From SXOA01 sp046593355 (GTDB lineage Bacteria > Planctomycetota > Planctomycetia > Pirellulales > Pirellulaceae), in assembly GCA_046593355.1 (NCBI GenBank), contig JBKJNY010000193.1, positions 1 to 64,000 of the forward strand: DNA of 64,000 bases. Reading direction: 5' to 3'. Shown piece after piece: positions 52,845 to 61,583 of this stretch (position 1 is its first letter; each line of letters opens with the position of its first letter). The position numbers and the translations under genes are program-made. The notes under the pieces are model-generated. The model ran no database searches. It was given only the letters and a program-made list of their open reading frames with translations, and was not told the origin of the DNA.

Positions 52845-53096
52845 TCACTGAACCAGCACTCCCAGATGCAGGGGAGCGGAGTGCCCAATTCGCAAGGTAT
52901 GAGTCAGCCGATCAGGAAGAGCGTCGATGGCGGCGTTGACGGCTTCGTCAAACGTCGCGCCAATGAAATGGTTGCCGGACGAGGGCTCAATGCAGACGTA
53001 CCGGTCGGGATACTCTCGTTCCAATTGGGGCCGAAACCGCGACTCGTAGATTTTTCGTGCCTGCTGGGCGGCAGTTTTCGATTCTTCCGAGATCAT
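52845..53096 (-). CDS. Small conserved hypothetical protein (orphan partner-type)
   Basis: An 83-residue soluble protein. ATG 53096 has GGAGGAAG about 7 nt upstream. The pattern IYESRFRPQLEREYPDRYVC then IEPSSGNHFIGATFDEAVNA, with RLTHTLRIGHSAPLHLGVLV at its end, resembles small planctomycete and cyanobacterial proteins usually followed by a retropepsin-like aspartyl protease gene. No DTG-type protease frame follows here, so the usual partner seems absent. The DUF1553 gene stops 43 bp before this gene's start, on the same strand. Family recall is by eye. Confidence 0.65.
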   Translation of the reverse strand: MISEESKTAAQQARKIYESRFRPQLEREYPDRYVCIEPSSGNHFIGATFDEAVNAAIDALPDRLTHTLRIGHSAPLHLGVLVQ

Positions 53097-53139
53097 GGCA
53101 CTTCCTCCGAGAGCTGATGCACCTATCGCCTCTGATTGG

Positions 53140-56049
53140 TTATGGCACGAATACAAATTCGTTGCTATTGAGCACGGCCCTGCATAAGGCCGCCAGGCCG
53201 TGCCCTTGGATCAGGGCCATCGCGCCGGCCTGTTCCTGTTCGCTCGGTTCGCGGCTGAAGGTGAGGAGGAAAAGTTGGCGGGTCTGGGCGGCGGGGTCTG
53301 CTCCGGATTCGGATGTTATGCGAGTGGCGAGGAGGTCGGACTGTTGGAGCATGAAGGGGCTGTTGAAGAGATTGAGGGCCTGCAGAGCGGTGGTGGAGCG
53401 GCTGCGCTTGGCAGTCGCCTGGCCGGCGTCGGGGCAGTCGAGGGTGCCGAAGATGGGGTCCTGCTCGATGCGGACCTTCGTCATGTAGATCATCCGCCGC
53501 CATTCATCGCGGGTCCATTCGTTTTTGGGGTTATAGACTCGCACATAGTTGTCGTTGGGGAGAAACACGCTGTACCCAGGCCCATGCATGGAGAGGTCGA
53601 GCGAGCCAGCAACCGCCAGGACGCTATCCCGCACGACCTCCGCCTCCAGCCGTCGCGGCGGATAGCGCCACAAGAGCCGCGACGAAGCGTCCACCGCCAG
53701 CCCCTTCTCCTGCGGTCGGCTGGATTGCCGATACGGTGCCGAGGTGAGTATCAGCCGGTGGATTTTCTTCGGCGACCAATTGCCGCGAATGAGCTCGCTG
53801 GCCAAGCGGTCGAGCAGCTCGGGATGGGTCGGCGGGATGCCGTTTTTGCCAAAGTCGCTGGGTGTGGCGACGATGCCAGTCCCGAAATGATGTTGCCAGA
53901 GGCGATTCGCCATGACTCGGGCGGGCAACGGGTTTTCCCGCGTAATGTGCCAATTGGCAAGCGCAACGCGGCGAGCTTGTTCTTGCTCATTGGTCTTGAG
54001 GCTCAGCGACCCAATGACGCCCAGCGCATCCGGCGGCACTTCCTCTCGCTGCTGTATGGGATCGCCGCGGTAGAGGCGATGGGTCGCTCCCGGCTGACTG
54101 AACGTACCGGCGTAGGCGATGTTGACATTTTGCAGCGACTTGAGCTTCTCGGCCAGGCGCTGGCTTTCCGCGGCGAGCCCTTCGGCTTGAATTCGCTGCT
54201 GAGCGGGGAGAGAAGCAAAGCGATTGACGACGTTCGCCGCAGCGCTTCCTAGCAGCGATCGGTCTTGCGAGCTCGCCACGAGTTGCCATTTTCCCTTAAC
54301 CCGCTGAAGCGGGTTACTACGAACTTCCTCGTCAGCGACTTCGATCTTGTACTTCACGGCCAGCCGGTCCGCATACGCGCCGTTGCGGTCGCGGCCCCAG
54401 ACAATCCGCTCAATCTCCGCCGGCTCTTTCAGCTCAAGAAGCACCCAGCCGCTGCCGGGCGTATCGGAGATCCAGCTTTGCGAGTTGCCGTACTTGCCGT
54501 CGTTGACATGCTCCAGTTTATGAATCGCAAAACCGGCAAAATTGCCGGAAGAAGCGGCCTTAGCGCCGGAAGACGCGAGAGCCAGGTTCGGCGGCGGGGA
54601 TTCTCCGGCACTCACGGCATAGACTTCCATTTCATCCAGGCAGGGCTCCGAAGAATTAGTTGACTCGATGGTGAAACGGATGAACCGGGCCTTCACGGGA
54701 GGGAATCGCTCGATGTTGACGCGGGAATTCACTGCGGGGCGGAGCTTATCCGCGGGTGGATTGCTCTCCACGCTCGCCAGCGGCTCATGAGCCTGCTCGA
54801 GGGAACGCAACTGGGCCTCGACGTCGGCGAGGCGTTTCTGAATCGCGGCGATTTCTATGTCGCGGCTCTTATCAGAAGTGGTTCGCAGCGGCCGCGTTCC
54901 GTGTTGCACGCCGGCAAAAACGGCTTGCAGTGAGTAATAGTCCTGCTGCGTGATGGGGTCAAACTTGTGGTTGTGGCAGCGGGCACAGCCGGTGGTCAGG
55001 CCGAGGAAGGTCATGCCGGTGACGCTCACGATGTCCGCCAGTTCGTCCTGCCGCTGCATCAGCGTCAGGTTGATATCCGGGCTTTTCACTTGGTCCATCG
55101 GTCCCGCGACGAGGTAGCCGGTGGCCGCATCCTCTCCAACGCTATCCCCGGCGAGCTGCTCGAAGACGAACCGGTCATACGGTTTGTCGGCGTTGAATGC
55201 GCGGATGACGTAATCGCGGTAATGGTACGCCTCCGGCCGTGGCGTATTGGTTTCAAAGCCGTTCGTCTCGGCAAAGCGGACCACGTCGAGCCAATGCCGG
55301 GCCCACCGCTCTCCGTGCCGGGGACTCGCCAGCAGCCGGTCGATAAGCCGCTCGTAGGCATCGGGCTGTGCGTCGGCGACGAATTCCGCCACGTTTTCGG
55401 GTGTCGGCGGCAGCCCAATGACGTCGAAGTAGATGCGGCGGATCAGTGTGACGCGATCCGCCGGGGACGAGAAATCGAGGCCGCTATCACTGAGCTTATC
55501 GAGCAAGTAGCCATCAACCAGGTTGTTACCCCGTGGATCAGCAGCCGCCTTCGGCAGCGACACTTTCACCGGCTGGAAGGACCAATGATCGGTGGTCAGT
55601 TTATCCCCCGCGCCGCCGGCATCCGGCCAGGACAACCCCTGATCGACCCAGGCCCGCAAGATGCCAATCTCGTCCGCCGTCAGCCGCTTGCCTTCCGGCG
55701 GCATCTTGAGGTCCGGCAAAAGTCCAGCGACGGCGTTGATCAGCGGGCTCTCATCGCTCTTGCCCACCACCAGCGGCTTGTCTCCCCAGTCGCCGCCGCG
55801 AAGCGCCGCCCCCTTCTGATCCAGCCGAAAGCTGCTTTCCTGCTTGTCAGGGCCGTGGCATTTGTAGCAATGCGTTTGCAGTATCGGCTGGACATCTCTG
55901 GCGTAGTCCACCGTTCTTGTGGCGGCTGCGGGAAGCATCGGCTTCTCCTCCGCTGCGGTCATTGGGACAGTCCGCAGCAGGGCGAATAGCGCGAGAAACG
56001 GCGGCAGCCAGGAAGGCGTAAACTTGCGAATGAAGCGATAGGAATGCAT
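53140..56049 (-). CDS. PSCyt/DUF1549/DUF1553 protein with discoidin-like insert
   Basis: A 969-residue exported protein. ATG 56049 has GGAG upstream and starts a signal peptide (FTPSWLPPFLALFALL); a TTG at 56067 is an alternative. Domains: planctomycete cytochrome-like (CYKCHGPDKQESSFRLD), DUF1549 (NLVDGYLLDKLSDSGLDFSS, WLDVVRFAETNGFE), a middle part with an F5/8 discoidin-like piece (FIRFTIESTNSSEPCLDEME), and DUF1553 (RVMANRLWQHHFGTGIVATP, RRLEAEVVRDSVLAVAG). This set is exclusive to the PVC group and probably acts in the periplasm on polysaccharide or with heme; its reaction is unknown. A palindromic repeat lies in frame at 54298-54315. Confidence 0.93.
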   Translation of the reverse strand: MHSYRFIRKFTPSWLPPFLALFALLRTVPMTAAEEKPMLPAAATRTVDYARDVQPILQTHCYKCHGPDKQESSFRLDQKGAALRGGDWGDKPLVVGKSDESPLINAVAGLLPDLKMPPEGKRLTADEIGILRAWVDQGLSWPDAGGAGDKLTTDHWSFQPVKVSLPKAAADPRGNNLVDGYLLDKLSDSGLDFSSPADRVTLIRRIYFDVIGLPPTPENVAEFVADAQPDAYERLIDRLLASPRHGERWARHWLDVVRFAETNGFETNTPRPEAYHYRDYVIRAFNADKPYDRFVFEQLAGDSVGEDAATGYLVAGPMDQVKSPDINLTLMQRQDELADIVSVTGMTFLGLTTGCARCHNHKFDPITQQDYYSLQAVFAGVQHGTRPLRTTSDKSRDIEIAAIQKRLADVEAQLRSLEQAHEPLASVESNPPADKLRPAVNSRVNIERFPPVKARFIRFTIESTNSSEPCLDEMEVYAVSAGESPPPNLALASSGAKAASSGNFAGFAIHKLEHVNDGKYGNSQSWISDTPGSGWVLLELKEPAEIERIVWGRDRNGAYADRLAVKYKIEVADEEVRSNPLQRVKGKWQLVASSQDRSLLGSAAANVVNRFASLPAQQRIQAEGLAAESQRLAEKLKSLQNVNIAYAGTFSQPGATHRLYRGDPIQQREEVPPDALGVIGSLSLKTNEQEQARRVALANWHITRENPLPARVMANRLWQHHFGTGIVATPSDFGKNGIPPTHPELLDRLASELIRGNWSPKKIHRLILTSAPYRQSSRPQEKGLAVDASSRLLWRYPPRRLEAEVVRDSVLAVAGSLDLSMHGPGYSVFLPNDNYVRVYNPKNEWTRDEWRRMIYMTKVRIEQDPIFGTLDCPDAGQATAKRSRSTTALQALNLFNSPFMLQQSDLLATRITSESGADPAAQTRQLFLLTFSREPSEQEQAGAMALIQGHGLAALCRAVLNSNEFVFVP
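54298..54315. repeat. In-frame palindrome inside the DUF1553 gene
   Basis: AACCCGCTGAAGCGGGTT, an 18-bp palindrome (core of a GTAGTAACCCGCTTCAGCGG-type repeat on the minus strand). It encodes SNPLQRVK in a loop just after the discoidin-like part. Confidence 0.75.
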
Positions 56050-56122
56050 GTGCTCCAGTCTAACCAATCATAGTGGCGATGGGACGACTATCTCGCTTCC
56101 CGGGGACGACTAGAATAGGGCC

Positions 56123-58015
56123 GTGAGCCCGGCTTCTTCCAAATCGACTTCGTCCCAGCCGGCTTTGCCAGAAACCGCGGACCTGCCTGCTGGAAACGAG
56201 ACGCGGCGGACGTTCTTCACGATAGCCAGCGAACTGGAGATGCTCACCGCGGACGTAGCGGCCAAGCTGGCGGCAGACGCGGACACTCAGCAGATTCTGC
56301 CCGCCCATCTGGCATTGCGGCAGGGGCTGCTCAGCCCGTCGCAGGTGGACATCATCGAGACCCTGATGCGGCCGAGAGATGCAGTGCCGGGATACGCCAT
56401 TTTGGGGCTGCTCGGCAAAGGGGGGATGGGGGTCGTTTATCGGGCGCGGCAGAAGAGCCTGGACCGGATTGTGGCGCTCAAGACTGTGCTGGTCAGCCAG
56501 CTCGCGGACGCTTCCGCCGTCCAGCGGTTCGAGCAAGAAGCTCAGGCGGTCGCGCGGCTCATGCATCCGCATATCATCGCGGCTTACGACTTCGGCCGGC
56601 ACGAAGGGCGGCTGTTCTTTGCGATGGAGCTGGTCGAGGGAGAAGACGTGGAGAAGCTGGCCGCGCGCGTCGGGCCGCTCGATGAGGCGCTCGCGTGGGG
56701 TCTGTTGCGGCAGGCGGCTGCGGGGCTGGCGCACGGTGCGAAGAGCGGCGTCGTCCACCGGGACATCAAGCCGGCCAACCTCCTGCTCGTGCAGCCGCCG
56801 GAAGGCTTTCCCCTGCCGGCCGGCATGCCGCTGGTGAAGATCGCCGACTTTGGTCTGGCACTGCTGTCCGGGGACGAAGGGGGCATCGAGCGGACGCGGC
56901 TGACAATGGCCAACACCACGATGGGCAGCCCGCATTACATGGCCCCGGAGCAGATGGACGGCGGAGCCGTGGATCTGCGGACCGATATTTACGCCCTCGG
57001 CGCTACTGCCTGGCAGATGCTCGCGGGCCAGCCGCCACTGGCCGGCAAGACGCTGTTGCAAATCATGTCCCACAAGTTGACGGCGGAGATGGGGCCGATC
57101 CGCGAAATCAACCCGCGCATTAGCGAGGCATCAGCGCAACTCGTCGCCCTGATGCTCCGCCGAGATCCGCGACAGCGGCCCGCAAGTTATGAGGAGCTGC
57201 TGAAGAAGATTGATGCGCTGGGCAAGAGCGATGCGGCCGTGCATTTGGGGGAGACGGCAGTGATTCCGCTGCTGGAGAAGCAGGAGAAAGTGACTCGTTC
57301 ATCAAAGCCCGACGCGTCACCGCCGAAACAAGTCCCCCCAAAGATGCGGCGGTGGCTCATCCCGGCGGGTGCGGGCGTTGGCGCACTGATCTTGATTCTG
57401 CTCCTTGCCGCCGGGATTCGCAATCGATCACCGCCAACCGCGAAGCGAGAGCTTCGCGGCTCAGGGAAATCTATCGCCCTCTTCAACGGCGAGAACCTGC
57501 GTGGCTGGCAAAACCTCGGTGGAGCCTGGCGTCCCGGCAAGGACGACGAAGGAGCCAGAGTGCTGATCGGAGCGGATGGCGTCATTGCCCGCAAGCTGCC
57601 GCCACTACCGGGAGCCGTGGAGCCGCCGCAGTTCTATCAAATTGAGTTCGGTTTTTCGTTCCAACAGGCGGAAGCCGTGGAAATTCACTTCGACCTGGCG
57701 AATCATCAAGAGAGCCGGGCCGTGCTTCGCATGACCCGCGCGGGGAGCGTGCTGGGCTACTGTGACGGCGACCGGGCCGCGTTTATTCCGGGTAAAACCA
57801 CTCGCCCGCCGCAGCCGTTTGCCAAGGAGGTGGACGAGCTGCACAGCGTCAAGCTGGAGCGGCAGCCCGGCGGTTGGATCGCCAGCGTCGACGGTGCGGA
57901 TGTTGGCACATTGCCGCTCTATCATCAGCAGCCCTTGAGCGAGTTTCGGCTGCGGGTGGAAAAAGGGCCGGCCTGGCTGGAAAATTTCGTCCTTGAGGAG
58001 CTGACAGGCAAATGA
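56123..58015 (+). CDS. Membrane Ser/Thr kinase fused to DUF1080
   Basis: A 630-residue protein from GTG 56123. The kinase domain is at about residues 90-350: LLGKGGMGVVYRARQ glycine loop, Lys120 (VALK), HRDIKPAN with Asp214, DFG Asp242, MAPEQMDG. One membrane helix is at about 410-430 (RRWLIPAGAGVGALILILLL). The C-terminal part (about 445-628) is DUF1080/3-keto-disaccharide hydrolase-like, a jelly-roll carbohydrate-binding-type fold: SIALFNGENLRGWQNLGGAW at its start, LRVEKGPAWLENFVLEELTG at its end. The architecture suggests a cytoplasmic kinase with an extracytoplasmic ligand-binding domain. The ATGA overlap couples it to the next gene. A small palindrome (57439-57458) lies between helix and DUF1080. 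Confidence 0.92.
   Translation: MSPASSKSTSSQPALPETADLPAGNETRRTFFTIASELEMLTADVAAKLAADADTQQILPAHLALRQGLLSPSQVDIIETLMRPRDAVPGYAILGLLGKGGMGVVYRARQKSLDRIVALKTVLVSQLADASAVQRFEQEAQAVARLMHPHIIAAYDFGRHEGRLFFAMELVEGEDVEKLAARVGPLDEALAWGLLRQAAAGLAHGAKSGVVHRDIKPANLLLVQPPEGFPLPAGMPLVKIADFGLALLSGDEGGIERTRLTMANTTMGSPHYMAPEQMDGGAVDLRTDIYALGATAWQMLAGQPPLAGKTLLQIMSHKLTAEMGPIREINPRISEASAQLVALMLRRDPRQRPASYEELLKKIDALGKSDAAVHLGETAVIPLLEKQEKVTRSSKPDASPPKQVPPKMRRWLIPAGAGVGALILILLLAAGIRNRSPPTAKRELRGSGKSIALFNGENLRGWQNLGGAWRPGKDDEGARVLIGADGVIARKLPPLPGAVEPPQFYQIEFGFSFQQAEAVEIHFDLANHQESRAVLRMTRAGSVLGYCDGDRAAFIPGKTTRPPQPFAKEVDELHSVKLERQPGGWIASVDGADVGTLPLYHQQPLSEFRLRVEKGPAWLENFVLEELTGK
57439..57458. repeat. In-frame CGCGAAGC palindrome inside the kinase-DUF1080 gene
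   Basis: CGCGAAGCGAGAGCTTCGCG: 8-bp arms with a 4-nt loop, coding AKRELRG in the linker after the membrane helix. Confidence 0.55.
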
Positions 58016-58644
58016 ACAATTCAGGAAGATTTCAGAAGCTGGTCACTTCCGCCGAGGATCTCGCGGATTTGATTGGCGTGCCGAGCGAACTAGCGGTCAA
58101 GAAACAGCGGGCCGAGTTCGATCAGCACATGACACGCTTCATCGCCGAGTCGCCATTCCTGCTCATTGGGACGTTCGCCAGGGACGGCAGCTGCGATGTC
58201 TCTCCCCGCGGCGATGCGCCGGGCGTGGCCAAAGTACTGGATTCGCGGACTTTGGTCATTCCCGAGCGGGCCGGTAATCGCCGCGCCGACAGCCTGCGAA
58301 ACATTCTCGAAACCGGCCGCATTGGCCTCTTGTTTCTCGTTCCGGGCCTGGGGGAAACACTGCGCGTCAACGGCCGGGCGTGCGTCATTCGGGATGACGA
58401 CGTCCTGGCTACTCTGTCGGTGCAAGGGAAGCAACCAACCGTGGGGATTGGGGTGGAGGTCGAAGAATGCTTCCTACAGTGCGCCAAGGCCCTCATCCGC
58501 TCAAAGCTTTGGCAGGGCGTCGCGAGCCAATCTTCGCTGCCGAGTTTCGCCCAGATCCTGATGGATCAGACACAGATTGAAGGGCACACCGTGGACTCGC
58601 TCCATCAAGCGATAGAAGAATCCTACGCGCAGCGGCTGTACTAG
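58012..58644 (+). CDS. FMN-binding split-barrel (PPOX family) protein
   Basis: A 210-residue cytoplasmic protein of the pyridoxamine 5'-phosphate oxidase-like family. Seen: FLLIGTFARDGSCDVSPRGDAPG, the usual flavin-binding start, then TLVIPERAGNRRADSLRNIL and RIGLLFLVPGLGETLRVNGRA, typical of this group. A helix-rich C-terminus follows, EVEECFLQCAKALIRSKLW. Such proteins bind FMN or F420; the substrate here is unknown. ATG 58012 overlaps the kinase stop by 4 nt, so expression is coupled with the kinase-DUF1080 gene. Confidence 0.9.
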   Translation: MNNSGRFQKLVTSAEDLADLIGVPSELAVKKQRAEFDQHMTRFIAESPFLLIGTFARDGSCDVSPRGDAPGVAKVLDSRTLVIPERAGNRRADSLRNILETGRIGLLFLVPGLGETLRVNGRACVIRDDDVLATLSVQGKQPTVGIGVEVEECFLQCAKALIRSKLWQGVASQSSLPSFAQILMDQTQIEGHTVDSLHQAIEESYAQRLY

Positions 58645-58673
58645 AGTCTGCAACAAACGGTGCGGAAACAAAC

Positions 58674-58706
58674 AGCCCGCGAGGTGCATAAGGCAGCTCG
58701 CGGGCT
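58674..58706. terminator. Possible bidirectional terminator hairpin
   Basis: AGCCCGCGAG (58674-58683) pairs with CTCGCGGGCT (58697-58706) around a 13-nt loop, 30 bp after the PPOX stop. On the minus strand it is followed by GTTTGTTTCC, a T-rich tail fitting termination of the minus-strand DUF3467 transcript. Confidence 0.5.
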
Positions 58707-58735
58707 TGTGATTCAGTCAGAAGCAAGAGTGCCAG

Positions 58736-58770
58736 ACCCTCACCCTGGCCCTCTCCCACAGGGAGAGGGA
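58736..58770. repeat. GGGAGAGGG-type palindromic repeat, copy 2
   Basis: Reverse-complement relative of 41924-41958 (CCCTCACCC, then GGCCCTCTCCC and GGGAGAGGG). It ends 2 nt from the DUF3467 stop codon. Confidence 0.75.
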
Positions 58771-58772
58771 AT

Positions 58773-59132
58773 TTAGCGGTTCTGCGGCTTGAGGCGCTTC
58801 TGGATGTCGGTCTCGAGGACGCCGAAGACGGACTCGTGCCTCTGGATCGAGAGCGACAGAGCGTGCAGCAGGCGCTTGGCGGTGTAGTAGTTGACGATGA
58901 CCCGCTGGGTCACCTGGATCGGGTTCTTGGGCACGCCGACGGGCTGTGGGTTGAGCCCGAAATCGACGATCAGCTCTTCCGGGGAGCCGGTCACGCGGCA
59001 GAAGTTGGCGTAGGCGGCGTTGACATGGGTGTCATCAACTTCCACCTGGAACGACTGCTGGGGGGGGGCGGGGGCAGCGGCCGGCGCCTCGGCGACAGGG
59101 GCTTCGCCTTCAATCTTGTCACTCTTAGCCAT
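58773..59132 (-). CDS. DUF3467 protein
   Basis: A 119-residue soluble protein. DUF3467 is a small alpha/beta domain of unknown function; the match is HVNAAYANFCRVTGSPEELI followed by VDFGLNP...IQVTQRVIVNYYTAKRLLHALSLSI. The N-terminal 35 residues are Ala/Pro-rich. ATG 59132 is preferred: GAGGAG lies 9 nt upstream, whereas an in-frame ATG at 59141 directly abuts it. It is upstream-adjacent, on the same strand, to the PqqD-M50-HlyD gene and probably part of the same unit. Confidence 0.88.
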   Translation of the reverse strand: MAKSDKIEGEAPVAEAPAAAPAPPQQSFQVEVDDTHVNAAYANFCRVTGSPEELIVDFGLNPQPVGVPKNPIQVTQRVIVNYYTAKRLLHALSLSIQRHESVFGVLETDIQKRLKPQNR

Positions 59133-59259
59133 TGCAAACATCTCCTCAAAGTGCCGCGGGTGCGGCGGGTGAATAGGACAGGCGGCGAGCCGCCCATAAG
59201 TAAAGGTCAGGGGTCAGGAATTTGAGATTTAAGATTTGAGACAGGGAAGGATTTCGGAT

Positions 59260-61497
59260 TTACAGATCAAAGTGAAAAGTCTTCGTGAACGCCCGGTACA
59301 GCCGCTGACGGATGCTCTGCCAGCCGGTGTAGATGCGGGCCTGGCCTTGGAGGCCGACCTCGGCGATGCCGGTGACGTCGCCCAGATGGGCGCGGGCCTG
59401 GTAGGACGTGGTCAGCGGCCGCATCTCGCCGGTGGGATCCTGCTTGGCTTCCATCCGCCCGCCCGCTTTGGTGGACATCTGCGGCGGCAGGGATTTCATT
59501 TCGTTATTGGCAATCTCTTCAACCTTCGTGCTATAGGCATGGCGCGTGTCGGCTTCCAGGAGGACTCGGACGGTCTGGCCGACTTCTACGTAGTCGATGT
59601 ACGACTGGTCGATGACCAGGACGGCGTCGAGGTCTTGCGGATCCCCCACCTGGCAAAGCAGGTCGGTGGGCTGGAACGTGGCATGGAGGTTCTTGTCGTC
59701 GAACGGCGAACCCGCCCACGTCGCGAGCCGCCCTTCGGCCTGGGCCGCGCGGTCCACTTTGTGAGGCAGGGGGATGATCGTCCCCTCACGCGGGGCCGTG
59801 ATCGTCAGACGGTCGACTTCCTTCTGTTTGTCGGTATACAGCTTTTGCTTAAAGTCGCGGTCTTTCTCCGCGGTGGCGAGTTGATCGACCAGATCGGAAT
59901 CGCTGAAGCGGGCGCGGCGGAGCGAGCTCAGCCGTTGCTCGGCCTCTTCCAATTGTCCCTTCGCTCCAGCCAGTTCATACCGCAGTTGCTGGTTTTCCAG
60001 TTGCATGATGACGTCGCCGGCTTTGACAAAGTCACCCGGTATTTTCTCGATCCTCACCAGTTGCCCCTGGACGTTGGCAAAGACCTGGGCGGCGTCATGG
60101 GCCTGCACCTCGAAGTTGCATTGGACCGAGAACGGCAGCGGCACGAACAGCACAAACCCCACCAGGGCGGCGACCACCAGGCCGCTGGCAATCATGCGTT
60201 CTTTCTTCACTTTGTTCATCCTCCCGGGCGTGCTGAAAAATTTATAGGCGGCCCACAGGGGCTGAATCACCAGACCCACCAGACCCGAGATGGCGATGAG
60301 CTGGCCGATAATCTTCAGGCCGTAGGGCTCGAAGACCTTGATCAGGAAAAACATGATCGAGAACACCACAATCCAGCGGTAGATGACCGCGGCGATCGTA
60401 TACGCGGCAAAAAGCCAACGGTTCCCCTGCGGCAGGAAGGGGTTCTCTTGCTGCTCGATGCCCAGACAGTATTCCAGGACATATCGCTTGAGGACTTCCG
60501 TGGACTTCTGCCTCAGATTGGGGATCTCCAGAAGGTCCATCAGGATGTAATAGCCGTCAAACCGGAGCAGCGGATTGCCGTTAAAAACCACCGTGCTGAC
60601 CGAGCAGATGAACATCACCGAGAGCATGATGTGGTTGAACAGGCCCGGCGCGCTGAACCACCACAGGAACGTGGCGATGGAGGCCAGGAACAGCTCGACG
60701 TACATGCCCGCAGCGCCGATGGCCGCGCGGTGCCACTTGTTGGGGAGCATCCACGAGTCGGAGACGTTGCAGTACAAAGCCGGCGTGAAGACCAGCATCA
60801 TCGCACCCAGCTCATGACATTCGCCGCCGAAATGCTTACACGAAAGTCCGTGGCCGAACTCATGCAGCACCTTGACCGTGGCCATCGTGATGCCAAGGTA
60901 AAACCAGTTCTTCGGGCCGAAAAACTCGTGAAACGTCGGCAGACGGCTTTGAAACGTGGCGAAGTTCACGCCAACGAGTGTCAGGGCGCACAGGCCGATA
61001 AGCATCACGCACAAAACGGCCGGCCAGGTGAAGAACCAGCCCGTGTATTTATAGAGCCAATTGAGGAACCGCTCGGGGTCGACGCCGCGGAAGCGGAGGG
61101 CGAAGACGTTGGAGAGCCTCCCCCGCAGCTCGCGCCACTTCTTTTCGTCGCGGCGCTTGACGAGCTGCTTCCCCTGGCCGCTGGCTTCGCTGATGACGAG
61201 GCCGCTGCGGTGGAGCATCCCCACGAATTGCAAAAGGTCGTGATAGGTGATCTTTTGCGGAGCGTACTGCTGCTCGAACTGATCTTTGATCTCTTCCAGG
61301 CTGGTGCGGCCGTCGAGCATGCCCAAGATGGCATACTCTTCCTCGTGGAAGCGGAAGTAGTTGAGGCCCACCGGCTCCTTGACCACCCAGAACGTTCGCC
61401 CATGATACCGATGCCGCCGAGCCGTCAAGTCCGGCCGCATGCGCAGCAGGAGCGGCCTGCTGGTGCTGCTGACGAGACTTTCGGCAAGGGTGGCCAT
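59260..61497 (-). CDS. PqqD-like/M50 peptidase/HlyD fusion protein
   Basis: A 745-residue membrane protein. Residues about 35-105 resemble PqqD-type recognition modules: FWVVKEPVGLNYFRFHEEEY, then AILGMLDGRTSLEEIKDQFE and LLQFVGMLHRSGLV. M50 (site-2-type) zinc peptidase: HEFGH at residues 212-216 in a membrane helix, with the second motif NGNPLLRFDGYYILMDLLEI (Asp314 as likely ligand), and further helices to about 450. HlyD-like periplasmic adaptor part from about 455: a lipoyl-type segment, a coiled coil (LEEAEQRLSSLRRARFSDSD), then VGQTVRVLLEADTRHAYSTK. Together this suggests peptide recognition, cleavage and export. It lies between DUF3467 and two HlyD genes. Confidence 0.88.
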   Translation of the reverse strand: MATLAESLVSSTSRPLLLRMRPDLTARRHRYHGRTFWVVKEPVGLNYFRFHEEEYAILGMLDGRTSLEEIKDQFEQQYAPQKITYHDLLQFVGMLHRSGLVISEASGQGKQLVKRRDEKKWRELRGRLSNVFALRFRGVDPERFLNWLYKYTGWFFTWPAVLCVMLIGLCALTLVGVNFATFQSRLPTFHEFFGPKNWFYLGITMATVKVLHEFGHGLSCKHFGGECHELGAMMLVFTPALYCNVSDSWMLPNKWHRAAIGAAGMYVELFLASIATFLWWFSAPGLFNHIMLSVMFICSVSTVVFNGNPLLRFDGYYILMDLLEIPNLRQKSTEVLKRYVLEYCLGIEQQENPFLPQGNRWLFAAYTIAAVIYRWIVVFSIMFFLIKVFEPYGLKIIGQLIAISGLVGLVIQPLWAAYKFFSTPGRMNKVKKERMIASGLVVAALVGFVLFVPLPFSVQCNFEVQAHDAAQVFANVQGQLVRIEKIPGDFVKAGDVIMQLENQQLRYELAGAKGQLEEAEQRLSSLRRARFSDSDLVDQLATAEKDRDFKQKLYTDKQKEVDRLTITAPREGTIIPLPHKVDRAAQAEGRLATWAGSPFDDKNLHATFQPTDLLCQVGDPQDLDAVLVIDQSYIDYVEVGQTVRVLLEADTRHAYSTKVEEIANNEMKSLPPQMSTKAGGRMEAKQDPTGEMRPLTTSYQARAHLGDVTGIAEVGLQGQARIYTGWQSIRQRLYRAFTKTFHFDL

Positions 61498-61583
61498 GGA
61501 GTGCAGAGGTCAGGGGACAGAAGTCAGTGTTCAGTGTTCAGGGGAGCTACTTGTGCGTGTTTCCATGTACTGAGTACTCAGTA

